Notes: generated from the letters alone by a model not told the origin. DNA of 64,000 nucleotides from Methanosarcina spelaei (GCF_002287235.1 NZ_LMVP01000112.1:1-64000), one strand, 5' to 3'; shown: positions 21,285 to 32,097, counted from the first letter of the stretch. Numbers and translations: made by a program.

Positions 21285-22655
21285 TTAATCGAAGTCTTTG
21301 ACTAATTTCTTTACTTCTTTTGGTGTAAAATCTTCAGTTTTTATCAAACCCGTTCCATGTATTTGTGTTCCTTCAGATAGTGAACGTGAGGTTAGTTCTT
21401 TAACTAAATACCCTTTTTCTTTACATATTTTGTATAATCTGGTTCCATATAAGGGTGTTGCAATCATAACTGATGGCTTAACATAATATTCTTTCTCAAG
21501 CATTGCTGCAAACTGCAATGTCTTTTCCATATTTTCTTTCTTTTCACCTGGAAATCCAATAACAAAAAATGCTGACAATGGCATATCTAAAGCTTTACAC
21601 ATTTTTGCGGTTTTAATAACATCCTCTAAACGTAGGTGTTTATCAATAATATTGTCTAATATGAATTGATCACCGGACTCAACTCCTATTGTTAAATTGG
21701 TACAACCTGCTTTCTTCATCTTTTTAAGTAACTCAATGGTTAACCTATCAGCTCTGATTCCATTTGGTGTGTCCCAACTGAATTTAATATCTTTTTCAAT
21801 TATGCTATTTATAATATCCTCAAATCTTTTTGTATCCAGCGTAAGATTATCATCTTCAAAATGTATATGTTCAATGCCATAATTCTCAATAACATGCTCT
21901 ATATGTTTGATAATATATTCTTGTGAGTGCGCTCTCCAAACTTTTCCCATATGTAGATGGATAGAGCAAAAAATGCAATTATAAGGGCATCCCCTACTTG
22001 TTATCATCGAAATTTCTCTTAGGTGTTTTGTTGAGCGTTGTCTAACTTTCTTAGGGTTGGTGAACGTCTCCATATCCACTAAATGATACGCTGGGAAAGG
22101 AATGTCATCCAAGTTCTCTATAAACTTTTTTCTTGGATTTAATATTATATCATTATTTTTTCTATAAGCGACTCCTTCAATATTATTTATGTTCAGTTTT
22201 CCTTCGTGGTATTTGAGAATATCAAGCATCGTATATTCTCCTTCGCCAATAACTGCAAAATCAACACTGTTAGTATCTTCCAAAAATTCTGCTGCCATTA
22301 CTGAAACATGTGGACCTCCAATAACAGTTGGAATATTAGAATCTATATCTTTGACGATTTCAGAAACTTTAATAGCATTGTCTAACTGAGCAGTAAAAGG
22401 GTTTGTTATACCTACAATATCTGGTTTACTTTGCTTTATTTTCTCTTTTATCTTTTCCCATGGCATGCCGAAGTACTTTGTATCTCCTATTTTTTGGGAC
22501 TTGTAATCAGTAACACGTGTATCTAATATTTCCACATCATATCCATTTTTTTCTAATATAGCTGCTATATACATTATTCCTAATGGCAGTCCAATCCCCA
22601 CACATTTTGAACCTGGAAAAAATGTTAAAGGAGGATTAATTAGAAGGATTTTCAT
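21285..22655 (-). CDS. B12-binding domain radical SAM protein
   Basis: The protein has 456 residues. Residues 1-140 form a cobalamin-binding-like domain (MKILLINPP, GIGLPLGIMYIAAILE, then TVIGGPHVSVMAAEFL). The radical SAM core follows, with its cluster motif at Cys223, Cys227 and Cys230 (RGCPYNCIFC) and HFEDDNLTLD and TIGVESGDQF further on. Enzymes of this build carry out methylations or ring and chain rearrangements, so the substrate is open. The ATG follows GGTGGA. Dead IS5-type elements lie on both sides and no partner gene accompanies it, which suggests an acquired or relict island gene. Confidence 0.88.
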   Translation of the reverse strand: MKILLINPPLTFFPGSKCVGIGLPLGIMYIAAILEKNGYDVEILDTRVTDYKSQKIGDTKYFGMPWEKIKEKIKQSKPDIVGITNPFTAQLDNAIKVSEIVKDIDSNIPTVIGGPHVSVMAAEFLEDTNSVDFAVIGEGEYTMLDILKYHEGKLNINNIEGVAYRKNNDIILNPRKKFIENLDDIPFPAYHLVDMETFTNPKKVRQRSTKHLREISMITSRGCPYNCIFCSIHLHMGKVWRAHSQEYIIKHIEHVIENYGIEHIHFEDDNLTLDTKRFEDIINSIIEKDIKFSWDTPNGIRADRLTIELLKKMKKAGCTNLTIGVESGDQFILDNIIDKHLRLEDVIKTAKMCKALDMPLSAFFVIGFPGEKKENMEKTLQFAAMLEKEYYVKPSVMIATPLYGTRLYKICKEKGYLVKELTSRSLSEGTQIHGTGLIKTEDFTPKEVKKLVKDFD

Positions 22656-22704
22656 GTTTATTCCACCTCTTATATTTTTAGTATTTTTTGCCTTTTTAAA
22701 TACT

Positions 22705-23560
22705 GAGCCTATCCCAAAAATTCATTTACTCTAATTATTGCTGCTACCGTTATAACTCCTAAATATGATTTGTCTTTAATTCCGTGTCTTGGCAATACTT
22801 TCTTGCGTGACTCTATCCAACTAAAAAACCTTTCTACTATGCTTTTATTTTTATAGTCTTCCTGATCAACCTTTCTTGGAATTCCTCTCTTCTTTTTCGT
22901 CCTATTTCTTTTATTTATTAGTATATTGGACTTTATTCCTCTTTTCCTGTTATATTTCCTAATTTAAGCCGTATCATACATTGTATCAGTTGTCACTTTG
23001 GAAGGACTGTTGACAGGTCTTCCTACAGGTTTCTTTATGTTGAAATTTTTAAGTGTAGGTATATAAACTGTTGAATCATTCTTATTTGTAGGAACAATAA
23101 TAATCAAGAGGGATGGGCCTTGTAAATCTACTAAAACGCTTATTTTTATTCCTTTTATTTTTGTGGCCGTTGTATCCGATATTTTTCCATTTTTTAGCCG
23201 GAAAATTCTTTGCATCAGTAAAACAGTAAGAAAGATCTATTTTATTCAAATCGTAACCTTTGTTTAAAAGTTCATTGAAAATCTTCTGATAAACACCATG
23301 TTCACATAGGTACAGATGGGATCTATTTACTGTTGACTTAGATCCATATTTCCTGGGAGCGCCTTTCCACGTACAACATGTCATAACAAGGTACAAAATA
23401 CCGTTCATTAACTTCCCCATATTTGTACATGGCCTTCCTGTATGCGGTTTCTGTGGGGGAAGATAAGGTGCCATGGATCCCCATAGAACATGGTCGATTT
23501 CACGAAATGACATAAAGGTAAATTTATAATTTTAATCTAATATTACTTTTTGGATGGCTC
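22705..23560 (-). mobile_element. Decayed IS5-type insertion sequence
   Basis: The left terminus GAGCCTATCCCAAAAA (22705) faces a degenerate right terminus reading GAGCCATCCAAAAAG on the other strand (23560). The span of 856 bp fits a small IS5-type element. The same terminus frames the 88-bp MITE at 47848-47935. The transposase inside is broken. Confidence 0.8.
22709..23513 (-). pseudogene. IS5-type transposase, frameshift plus nonsense mutation
   Basis: Translation starts at ATG 23513 with MSFREIDHVLWGSMAPYLPP and RPCTNMGKLMNGILYLV, the DUF4096-type N-terminus. It runs through the first catalytic region (FTDAKNFPAKK) and then shifts frame near 23100-23200. The second frame gives KIKGIKISVLVDLQG and TTDTMYDTA, then a TAA at 22966-22964. 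It continues in the same frame as IRKYNRKRGIKSN and SIVERFFSWIESRKK, which carries the catalytic Glu, and ends inside the terminal repeat. The gene cannot make an active enzyme. Confidence 0.85.
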
Positions 23561-24009
23561 ACTGTACATTATAAAATTACAACAGGAAACCACTCTCATG
23601 ATATGCTGTGAGTAGTTAATACATAAGTAAAAATTTAAAAGTTATATATTTAGCTCAGTTTTAACTGGCACTACTTTTGGATAAAAAATACATTCGTGAT
23701 CAGGATTATTTTTCATTTTCTATTAAGTTTAAATACGATCTACAAAAAATATGTTATTTTCATCACTTTTTGTAAACCTGAAAAATGTAATTCGATGTAA
23801 CATATCTAATTATTACATATAATAAAATAATACATATAACATTGCAACATCAATATATTTATTTATATTTCTTAGGTTAAGGAACCAGTTAACCATAATA
23901 TGACTACTGCAATTACCTAGGCATCTTGATTTACTTTACAGATTTACAGAAAAACATGATAATAGTAACGCATTTCTATCATATGTATCTTAACCGATGA
24001 CGAATAAAA
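23561..24009. other. Gene-free AT-rich spacer
   Basis: 449 bases of very AT-rich sequence between the dead IS and the UPF0280 stop codon. I see no ORF, RNA or convincing hairpin. Confidence 0.6.
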
Positions 24010-24783
24010 TCACGCTTTGGTTATATACTCATACCTGACATCTGCCCTTGTAATCCTTGGTACCTGTCCCCACATACCAATATATTCTCCCTGGATTACA
24101 AGTGCCCCTTTTATTCCTGGAATTTCTTTCACGGCTTTAAAAGAAGCCTCTACGGATTCCTTTCCTATACCTACCTCATTTCCAAGAGCCGTTGCAGCCG
24201 CATCCGCCAGAGAAACATCTTCTGAGAATACTGCAGCTGCATCAGCCATTCCGAAGCTGATTGAAGGGCCAACTGTTCCTGCTGAGGTGCATACGCCTGT
24301 AATCGAATCTCTGGGTCCGAATACCAGTCCCAGGTTTTTAATAGGGGACTGCCCTGCATAGATCCCAACCACAACAGGTCTGTCATTGATGAGTGCAATA
24401 TCCCCGCCGTTGTCGACAATAGCATACTTTGCTCCTGCTTCAACCATTGCTTCCACTGCAAGAGCCGAAATTGTGCCTGCAACCGCACTCATTGGCCCTA
24501 TGCCCATAATGTTTCCTGCTTTTACCATCCTTTTTACAATTTCAGGGGCATCTTCAGGGCATTCGTAGGGTTCAAGAGTGAGCTGAAAATAAGGGTCCGA
24601 AAGAATGTAAGTCTCAAGAGCTGACCTGTGAACGTGAATTGCTTCTTTTGCAGCTTCAATATGTTCCTGCTTGTCGGCTGCAATGGTAACTATAGTTTCT
24701 TTGAGCTGGAAATGTTCTTTAATCGGGGTTCTGACAGTTTTTTTATCGGGTTCTTTATCAGGTTCTTTTATAAGATCTGGCAT
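24010..24783 (-). CDS. UPF0280 family protein
   Basis: The protein has 257 residues. The family-defining stretch is present: [35 protein letters not shown] and [26 protein letters not shown]. The fold resembles ApbE, the FAD-dependent flavin transferase, but no biochemical role is established and methanogens keep it widely. A charged N-terminus of about 25 residues precedes the domain. No strong ribosome site stands before the ATG at 24783, so the start could lie slightly downstream. It runs on the same strand as the DUF460 gene, 114 bases behind it. Confidence 0.88.
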   Translation of the reverse strand: MPDLIKEPDKEPDKKTVRTPIKEHFQLKETIVTIAADKQEHIEAAKEAIHVHRSALETYILSDPYFQLTLEPYECPEDAPEIVKRMVKAGNIMGIGPMSAVAGTISALAVEAMVEAGAKYAIVDNGGDIALINDRPVVVGIYAGQSPIKNLGLVFGPRDSITGVCTSAGTVGPSISFGMADAAAVFSEDVSLADAAATALGNEVGIGKESVEASFKAVKEIPGIKGALVIQGEYIGMWGQVPRITRADVRYEYITKA

Positions 24784-24897
24784 ATTGATTCAGATGGTAT
24801 TTATTGCTTAAAAAAGAGGTGCTCCCGAGTTCCCTCCCTGGAGAAGGAAGTGATATGCAAGCAAGACTGAGGCAGACATGAAATTTTAAGGACCTTT

Positions 24898-26886
24898 TTA
24901 AACCAGGCCCCTGCGTCTTTCACTCCTGTATTCATCAAAGAGGCTCTGCAGTTCATCTTCCTTGGCTTTGTGGCGTTTTTCATCAGCTTCTTTTTCCCAG
25001 GCTGCAATTGCAACTTTAAGGATTTCCGGCTCGGCCATTGCAAAGTCTTCAGCTCTTTCAAGCGGAATATTTTTTAAGACCGGCACATCGCCTTTGAAGA
25101 AGGTTTCCTCGGCTGCGTGCGAAATATCCTCAGGGATGAGTACGGCCCGGACTCCGGCTTCTACAAGGATCTGAGCGGTTGCAGTTCCGCCTCCGCTTGG
25201 ATTTTCAAGGAAAACTACATCGCCTGTCTTAAGTCCGTATTTTTCCTTTGTTTCGGCAATGGATTCCTTCGTAAAAGCGGCAATAACTTTGACAGCCGTA
25301 CCTTCGCCACGGACCTCCATTTTCTGAATTTTACGCAGCTTGTTGCTTCTGCGCCGGAGCTCCTTTACGGTTTTATTTTTATGGCTGACTTCTTTCTTCA
25401 GGCTTTCAATTGTTTCGTCCCTTATTTTGATTTCTTTTGATTTTCGGATTTCGCTGTAAGCTTCCTTTTTGAAGCTGTTCAGTCTTGATTCAAGCTTTGA
25501 GATTTTCCTGTCTTTTGCTAGCAGTTCTTTCTTCAGTTCCTCAAGATATTCCTGAAGGTTCTGGATCTGCTCGCTCTGCCTCTGGACCGTTTCTCTTATT
25601 TTTAGGTGAGACTCGTCAACTGACCTGTCCTCTGTCTTTTCGGCATGCTCTCTTTGCCTCGATTTTTCAGGCTCACCCGAAACCCGAACTTTTTCGATTG
25701 CCGCTTCTATTGAAGCTCCACGGATTACATGAAATTTTATCAACTCAAGATCGGCATTCTGCGGAGCTTTCTTTTCAATTCTGGAAAAGATATTCTTATA
25801 ACTCCTGTAAGTGAGAAGAGCCGCAGTCAATGCATCCCTTTCGTGGTCATTGGAATAACCGAAAGTCTTTCCAAGCGCTATTTTTTCCTCGGCAGAAACC
25901 TCGATTCCGGGACTTGCAGGTACTGCATTAAAGCTTCTTCGAATTTTCTCAACCGAGCCAGGCATTGGAGTTACGTCGCTGGCAATAACTGCAGGTTTTC
26001 CGTATTCGGCAATAAGTTTGACCACTTCGTCAGGAGCCATTCCCCTGGAGCTTTTCAAGTAAAGAAGCTCTCCTTCAAGAGAGAGAATCGCTATTCCCAC
26101 GGTTGTTCCGGGATCGATTCCCACGATTGTGAACTTACGTCTCGGGTTCTTCGGTTTAAGGGGAATATATCGGATTTTATCGCGTTCAACACTTCTTACG
26201 CTTACCTGAGCGTCGTTACTTGCCATTGGATGTATTGGTACCTCTCCACGCTTTGCATAGACAGTGAATTCAGACCTGACATAGCCTCCGAAACCTTTTA
26301 CATTTACGGCTTCGAATCTGATGCCTTTTTCCCGAGAAAGATCTTTCAGGGTATTCTCAATCTCCCTGCTCCTTTGCAGCACAGCTCCATGTACCTTCCT
26401 GCGGTACCGGTTCTGGCTCCAACCTCCTCTTCCCAGGGAACGGGCTCTACTGACTTTAATTTTTGTAATATCTTCAAAAAGAGAAACCTCATGTCCAACC
26501 CCCATATCTGCAAGGCGGGCACATATTTCGGCTTCATCGTTCGGGTTTTCGGGATCAAAAGAGAGACCGTGTTTCCGTGCTAGTCTTACAAGCGGTTCGG
26601 GATGCAGCCCACCTGTGACCTGAACGAGTTTAACACCTTCAGGCAGTTTTTCCATAAGAGAAAGGAGCTCACTTCGGTTAGCTGCAAGCTCGAAAATATT
26701 ATCAACAGCTATTATCTCCGGCCTTTCTCGCTGGATCATATTAAAGATTTTCTGGCGACGGAGCATACTTTGATGAAGAACCTCCCCGTCCTTAAGGATA
26801 GCAAGTGCGTACCTGGGAAGTTCCCTTGCCCTGGGAGAACCCCGGGCAATATCAATTCCATATATAATCCTTTTTTGCATGAGCAT
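24898..26886 (-). CDS. DUF460 domain protein (RNase H-fold)
   Basis: The protein has 662 residues, an archaea-specific conserved protein. IIYGIDIARGSP at the start and VGIDPGTTVGIAILS near residue 255 are the acidic RNase H-like motifs. A long coiled coil follows at about residues 415-530 (runs of Glu, Lys and Arg: SEQIQNLQEYLEELKKELL). The C-terminal module is GDVVFLENPSGGGTATAQ. Activity is unproven; the fold suggests nucleic-acid binding or cleavage. Two close ATG codons begin it (26886 and 26880). Confidence 0.88.
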   Translation of the reverse strand: MLMQKRIIYGIDIARGSPRARELPRYALAILKDGEVLHQSMLRRQKIFNMIQRERPEIIAVDNIFELAANRSELLSLMEKLPEGVKLVQVTGGLHPEPLVRLARKHGLSFDPENPNDEAEICARLADMGVGHEVSLFEDITKIKVSRARSLGRGGWSQNRYRRKVHGAVLQRSREIENTLKDLSREKGIRFEAVNVKGFGGYVRSEFTVYAKRGEVPIHPMASNDAQVSVRSVERDKIRYIPLKPKNPRRKFTIVGIDPGTTVGIAILSLEGELLYLKSSRGMAPDEVVKLIAEYGKPAVIASDVTPMPGSVEKIRRSFNAVPASPGIEVSAEEKIALGKTFGYSNDHERDALTAALLTYRSYKNIFSRIEKKAPQNADLELIKFHVIRGASIEAAIEKVRVSGEPEKSRQREHAEKTEDRSVDESHLKIRETVQRQSEQIQNLQEYLEELKKELLAKDRKISKLESRLNSFKKEAYSEIRKSKEIKIRDETIESLKKEVSHKNKTVKELRRRSNKLRKIQKMEVRGEGTAVKVIAAFTKESIAETKEKYGLKTGDVVFLENPSGGGTATAQILVEAGVRAVLIPEDISHAAEETFFKGDVPVLKNIPLERAEDFAMAEPEILKVAIAAWEKEADEKRHKAKEDELQSLFDEYRSERRRGLV

Positions 26887-27620
26887 CTATATTTTATTTT
26901 TTATAGAATATATATTTAACTGCGCCTGTTTTACTATTTAAAATTATTTATAATATAGCTTCTTGAGTTGTTTGTCAGATATTTCAGGAAAGACAAGCAT
27001 AGTCCAGATGAAATGCACATAGTCCGGATAGGCCTTCGAGCTAGTATCCGAATTGTGCAGGTTTGAAGAACCCTTGATTTAGCTGTTATTTCACAGCGTA
27101 CTCCATTTAAAACTTCAGTTTACTGGTTGCAGTACTCTTTGCTGTTTGGATTTCTTTTCACGAAATTTCCACTTGCTACTATATTCTCTAATTTTTTATT
27201 TTGTGCACAGTAAAACGGTCTCCTGGTAATACCATCTGTTGATAAGGATTGCCTTTGTATAGCATTTACTTTCTTAAAAATTACCAAATTTGAAATTTGC
27301 AGGTTTGATTACAAAAACAGTATCTAAAGACTCAAAATGACAGGAAGCACCTGTTAAGCTCTTATGTACTGAATTCCGGAAACGATTGAATTAATTTGGG
27401 AATACTGTCAAAAGTATCATATATGGGGACTATAAATATAACAGTTAGTAAGTATTGAGAGTACTTTACACAACTTTCGGGGTTTGTTTTAAGAATCTTT
27501 CTCTTGATACATGCAGATTCTCGAGAATAAACTAAAAATTGTAGCGCAGTGAGTGCGAAAATACCATAGTATATGTAATATAATAAATTTGATAGTATAA
27601 TCTAATTTGAGGTGTAAAAG
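26887..27620. other. Gene-free spacer between divergent genes
   Basis: 734 bases between the DUF460 gene (minus strand) and the small secreted protein (plus strand). Near 27570-27590 the run TATATGTAATATAATAAA could be a TATA region for the latter. No ORF, RNA gene or inverted repeat of note was seen. Confidence 0.55.
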
Positions 27621-28016
27621 ATGTTGAAAAATCGGCTTATAATAGCAGGTTTAGTGATATGTTTAGTCCTGGCAGCGATGCCAGCGGTCTTGAGTGCTGC
27701 ATCTTCTCAAAGTCAGGAAATATCTCTCTCAGGCGGTCAGCAATCAACAGCCCCAGTCACATTGGGAAAATCAATGTCTACAACAGCTGTGACCAATAAT
27801 ATAGCAACCAAGTACTGGCTTGAACTGAAGGCCTATCCGTCTTCCAATACAAGATCTCTTTGGCTCTATGCAGGTAATGGCTGGAGGTGCTTATCCAACC
27901 CATCCGAAAACATTGAAACCTCCGTACAAAATGCATTTGCTAACCCTGACATCTTCCAGGTTAAGGTCTGGTACTCTGGACAGAAAATTGTCGGATTAAC
28001 AGTAGTAACTAAATGA
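27621..28016 (+). CDS. Small secreted protein of unknown function
   Basis: The protein has 131 residues. A signal peptide covers about residues 1-26 (cleavage near VLSAA-S). A Ser/Gln/Thr-rich linker of about 30 residues follows. The remaining 70 residues form a compact domain with several Trp residues (KYWLELKAYPS, SLWLYAGNGWRCL, VKVWYSGQKIVGLTVV), which looks like a beta-sandwich. I do not recognise a family. The ATG has GAGGTG 7 bases upstream. It is monocistronic and a hairpin terminator follows. Confidence 0.75.
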   Translation: MLKNRLIIAGLVICLVLAAMPAVLSAASSQSQEISLSGGQQSTAPVTLGKSMSTTAVTNNIATKYWLELKAYPSSNTRSLWLYAGNGWRCLSNPSENIETSVQNAFANPDIFQVKVWYSGQKIVGLTVVTK

Positions 28017-28135
28017 TTATAACTGTGTAATTATAACTATATAATTATAAATAAGGTAAGTTTTTAAATTGAACCGAAAAATAAACTTAAAGTCTGTTTG
28101 CAGATCATGACTCTGCATATTTTTCGGGCTTAAGC

Positions 28136-28158
28136 AGTTGCCTGGAAAATAGGCAACT
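28136..28158 (+). terminator. Hairpin terminator after the small secreted protein gene
   Basis: The stem AGTTGCCT / AGGCAACT with a 7-base loop is followed by TTTAGTTTTT. It lies 120 bases beyond the stop at 28016. Confidence 0.55.
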
Positions 28159-28288
28159 TTTAGTTTTTAAAGTTTCCATAAATAGAATTTTTAGGTTTTT
28201 ATAATAATTTATAAGTAATCTTTCTCATTTGGAAGTGATTTTTTCCATTTGGAAGTAGCCGTTTTTCATTTAGAGGAGTTTTATCTTA

Positions 28289-30916
28289 TCAAACTCCCTT
28301 AAAATAATGCCCTGTAGTATACTCAACTCCCTTTGCAGGTTTCAACCTGATTTCTTTTCCTGCAAGAGCTTCTTTGTATGCTTTTATAATCTCTTTTATC
28401 TCAGCCTGAGTATTGAATGAAAGGTCAAGACAAAGCACATCCACACCGTAATCTTTCAGGTTTTTGACGTACTTCAGCATATCAAGCACTTTTGAGTTAT
28501 AAATCAGGGTCCGGGTCCCCAGGCGTTCTACCGGAAATTCGGAACCTTCCTGGTCAACAAGAAGCACTTCGCTGTCCTTTCTTACAATTCGTCTATCAAC
28601 AAGGGGCTTTAAAAGGTCATTTTCCGTAATTAGCATGAGTTCTCTGCCGTAAACAAAAATTTCGGTCTGTCCTGAGCTTTTACATATTTGAAGTGCTTCG
28701 CAGATACTTTTTATTTCGCTCAGGTTCAGTTCACTTGAAAGAGTTGCTCTGTACGCTCCTGCCTGGTAGAAGGTACTGGCTGTAAAAGAGTTGAAAATAT
28801 TGAACTCTTTTCCTGCGGTAAAGGGTATTGAAAGCTCTTTTGCAAGCTGTACGGCCCCTAACTCGGAACAGGCTATTCCGAAGCCTGCCTCTTTAACTTT
28901 TTCCAGTAGGGGTTTGAGTTTATCCAGTTCATGATCATGACTTATAAGGGGAACCCGGAAAACAATTTCAACCCTTTCGGCTTTCAAATCTTCAAGCTTT
29001 TCTGCATTTTCTGGCGCAGCAAGTTCTTCAAACTTCGAAACTGGAATATAGATAATATCTGCACCGACAAACGCAGCCTCAAAGAGAGAAGAAATTTCAT
29101 TTACTTCAACACTAAGAAGGAGCCGCTTTGAAGCTGATTTTTTGCCTATTGTCTTATTGTGGGCCTCACCGAGAGTCTCACTTACGGCTGGAGGTTGTTT
29201 ATCCTGGCCACTCGCTTCAATGCTATGGTTTTGAGAGTTACACAGGTAACTGAAATCTTCAAGCTCCGGGTGTTTTTGCTCTCTTTTATCTCCACTGAGG
29301 ACTTTCTCAAGCAGGAGGTCTGCTGCCTTTCTCCTTGCATTTTTCAACACACCAACCGGAATGAAAATGTTTTCATCAGCTTCGATCTCAACAGAAACGG
29401 CCTCAAAGGAAGTATCCCCAAGGCTTTCCATCGTTTTTCTTATCTGCTCGGTCGTTGTTGGGGCTTTTTCAGCTTTCTGGACGATGTAATTGCCCGTAAA
29501 TTCTAAAACGAGAGCCTTCTCTCTTCTCTCTTCTGTGGTCTCTCTGGGCTTTTTACATTCTTGTCCGATTACAACAGTAAATTGCTCTCCTTTCCTGGCT
29601 CTTACTTTCAGGTTTACAGGAAGTGTTTTCAGTTTAGTTTTTTGAAGGGCATCGAGGAGCTGAGTGTCTGTTGTGAGGTAGAGCTCATCGCCTCTCTGGA
29701 CTGCTCTTCCGGTCTTCGAGCTGATTTCAAGCCCTACTTTTTCACCTTTTTTCGCACTTTTTATATGCTCATCTGAAACTGTGATTATGCCTGTAACTGC
29801 TGAGCCAAGCATTCTCTCTCGCGTGAAAATACTTATACCGTCTTTTACCTGGATGTCCTGGTTCAGCCGAACCGTAAGTTTTGTGTTTCCTTTTGACCGA
29901 GAAATATCCAGGACTTTTCCAAGGAACGCCCCGTAGTTTGAACTGTATTTTGGATGAGATACGCCTTTTTCTCCGAGTATGAAGCCCCTTGTAAAGCCTC
30001 TGTAAAAGAGTTTCGCAAGCTCGGCGTCTCTTGCTTCAAGTTCCTCTTTTGTCGGGTTCTCTCCCGGGCTGCAGATTCCTTTGACTGCAGCTTTATAGGC
30101 AGCGGCACTTGCAGTAACGTACTCGGGCTTTTTCATCCGCCCTTCTATTTTTAGGCTTACAACTCCGGTTTTTATGATATCCTCAAGCCCTGTAAGTGTG
30201 GAGAGTTCGGCACAGCTTATGGGATAACTGCCTCCAATATGTCTTTCGTCAACTTCTCTGCCGTTTACCACGAATCTGTACCTACGTCGGCAGGGCTGGG
30301 CACAGGCTCCCCTGTTTGCGCTCCTGCCATGCAGGAAACTGCTGAAAAGGCATTTGCCCGAATAAGAGTAACAAAGAGCTCCATGTACGAAAACCTCAAT
30401 TTCTGCGTTTGAATGGTCTACTATATCTTTTACCTCAGCTGTGGTAAGTTCCCTTGAAACTATTACTCTTTTTGCTCCCAGACCTGCTACAAAATCGACT
30501 CCTCCTCTATTATGGATAGTCATCTGGGTGCTTGCATGAATCTCGAGGTCCGGATAGATTTCATTTAAATGCCTGAGAAGCCCAAGGTCCTGAAGGATAA
30601 CTGCATCGATTCCGGCTGCATATGCGCAGTCTACTATCTCAAGAGCATGTTGCAACTCTTTTTGTTTGATCGGGATATTGAGGGCCAGGTAAACCAGAAC
30701 TCCATGTGAGTGTGCCAGTTTCACGGCCTCGTCAAGATTCTCAATAGTGAAATTCTTTGCACCCTGACGGGCATTAAATTCACCGACCCCGAGATAGACT
30801 GCATCAGCTCCTCCTCGAATTGCAGCAAGCAGGGCTTCTTCGTCGCCTACGGGAGCCAGGACTTCAGGAGGAGTACAGGTATAATCAGGAGTGAAGGTAT
30901 AATTTTCAGTAGACAT
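28289..30916 (-). CDS. Peptidase U32 family protein (RlhA/TrhP-like)
   Basis: The protein has 875 residues, a double-module U32 protein. The N-terminal barrel begins APVGDEEALLAAIRGGADAVYLG, followed by the cysteine-bearing signature EVFVHGALCYSYSGKCLFSS, then NRGACAQPCRRRYRF and SLKIEGRMKKPEYV. The long C-terminal half repeats barrel-like elements (AAFVGADIIYIPVSKFEEL). Bacterial relatives are either collagenase-like proteases or, with this build, tRNA/rRNA hydroxylation enzymes (TrhP, RlhA). The cysteine pattern favours the RNA-modifying type (inference). No strong ribosome site precedes the ATG, so the mRNA may be leaderless. Confidence 0.88.
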   Translation of the reverse strand: MSTENYTFTPDYTCTPPEVLAPVGDEEALLAAIRGGADAVYLGVGEFNARQGAKNFTIENLDEAVKLAHSHGVLVYLALNIPIKQKELQHALEIVDCAYAAGIDAVILQDLGLLRHLNEIYPDLEIHASTQMTIHNRGGVDFVAGLGAKRVIVSRELTTAEVKDIVDHSNAEIEVFVHGALCYSYSGKCLFSSFLHGRSANRGACAQPCRRRYRFVVNGREVDERHIGGSYPISCAELSTLTGLEDIIKTGVVSLKIEGRMKKPEYVTASAAAYKAAVKGICSPGENPTKEELEARDAELAKLFYRGFTRGFILGEKGVSHPKYSSNYGAFLGKVLDISRSKGNTKLTVRLNQDIQVKDGISIFTRERMLGSAVTGIITVSDEHIKSAKKGEKVGLEISSKTGRAVQRGDELYLTTDTQLLDALQKTKLKTLPVNLKVRARKGEQFTVVIGQECKKPRETTEERREKALVLEFTGNYIVQKAEKAPTTTEQIRKTMESLGDTSFEAVSVEIEADENIFIPVGVLKNARRKAADLLLEKVLSGDKREQKHPELEDFSYLCNSQNHSIEASGQDKQPPAVSETLGEAHNKTIGKKSASKRLLLSVEVNEISSLFEAAFVGADIIYIPVSKFEELAAPENAEKLEDLKAERVEIVFRVPLISHDHELDKLKPLLEKVKEAGFGIACSELGAVQLAKELSIPFTAGKEFNIFNSFTASTFYQAGAYRATLSSELNLSEIKSICEALQICKSSGQTEIFVYGRELMLITENDLLKPLVDRRIVRKDSEVLLVDQEGSEFPVERLGTRTLIYNSKVLDMLKYVKNLKDYGVDVLCLDLSFNTQAEIKEIIKAYKEALAGKEIRLKPAKGVEYTTGHYFKGV

Positions 30917-32097
30917 TTTTGATCAGTTTGTTCTTTCCGACTGGAAGGTTTTGTAATTATGAAGAGAAAACTATGCAAACGATTTGTACTAGAGGTTTAA
31001 CAACATGCAGGTAAATAAATAAAGGTGAATAAAGGCAAGTAAAGGAATAAGTTCAATTTAAGACGTAAAGGTGCTTCTCGCATAAAAAATGGATGGGTAA
31101 GCCCATGATTTATTACTGTAAAGAAAACTTATTGCAAACCTGAAATTTTAACTTACTATTGTCATAAATCTGATCTTATTGTTTTAAATCTGATCTTATT
31201 GTTTTAAATCTGATCTTATTGTTGTAAGTCTTATATTATCTTTGTAAGTCTTATATTATCGTTGTAAGTCTTATCTTATCGTTGTAAATCTGATCTTATT
31301 GTTATAGAGCTGATTTTTTGGATCGGTAGCTGTTCGATCTCAGATTCATTTCCTCTTATTTGCAAATTTAATTGCCTATGAGTAAATCTAATGTTTTTCC
31401 AGAGTTTTTACTTAGATCCGAACTATTTTATACATTTTTAGTTTTAGACCTATTGTTATGCTCTTGCTTAAACTCGTTCTAAATTATCTACTTAGGTGCT
31501 TTTAAAATCCATATTAAATAACCTGTTAAAATAAAAACGAGTGCAAATCTATATATAGATTCGTAAATATTTTTTACTATATAGAATTAGCTGTGACCAG
31601 ATAACTATCCGAATCTGGTTTTACTTGCTTTGTTGCATGATTGCGCAGGATTCTTAGTTCGTTTGAATCCTCTTTACTCTTTAAACGGTGAAGCTTCGTA
31701 AAACGAATGAGTGCTGCAGGAATGCGCACAAATTAACCCCAGATTATACGCAGTTACCAGTTCGGCATAGACAGACTAATTAATTCTGCAACAAGGCAAC
31801 AATACTTGAATCTGCGTATTTTCAGAAGCTTCGTCCAGGATGAGTTATGACCTCATGCAAACTATTTGAGAGGACCTACTCTTACTGCCTCGGTCCTTCA
31901 AGAATAGGTAAAACTTTAAGAAAACACCAATCTCTACAGAAACACAATATAATATACTTCTCTTTGAACAGGTTTTTCCGCCTGACAACGGTAAAAATAG
32001 TCCCGGAATCTCAAAACCAGGTCTCTGAAATGAAAGTTTCAGAGTTTCAAAACCAGGCCTTTGAAAAAATGGTTTTGCAGCATAAGGAGGGCCTGGT
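30917..32097. other. Long non-coding stretch
   Basis: 1,181 bases between the U32 gene and the MATE gene, which are divergently transcribed. It contains the 20-bp tandem repeat array at 31161-31320. Upstream of the MATE gene the phrase CAAAACCAGG occurs twice (32013-32065) around a TGAAA/TTTCA hairpin and may belong to the mRNA leader. No gene was recognised. Confidence 0.55.
31161..31320. repeat. Eight 20-bp tandem repeats
   Basis: The unit GTTTTAAATCTGATCTTATT and close variants occur in strict 20-bp phase from 31161 to 31300, with a degenerate eighth copy to 31320. Three inner copies share the variant GTAAGTCTTAT. There are no spacers, so it is not a CRISPR array. Confidence 0.9.

Noticed and set aside
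31161-31320. Regular 20-bp repeats as a CRISPR array
   Set aside because: Units abut directly with no spacers and no cas genes are present; it is a simple tandem array.
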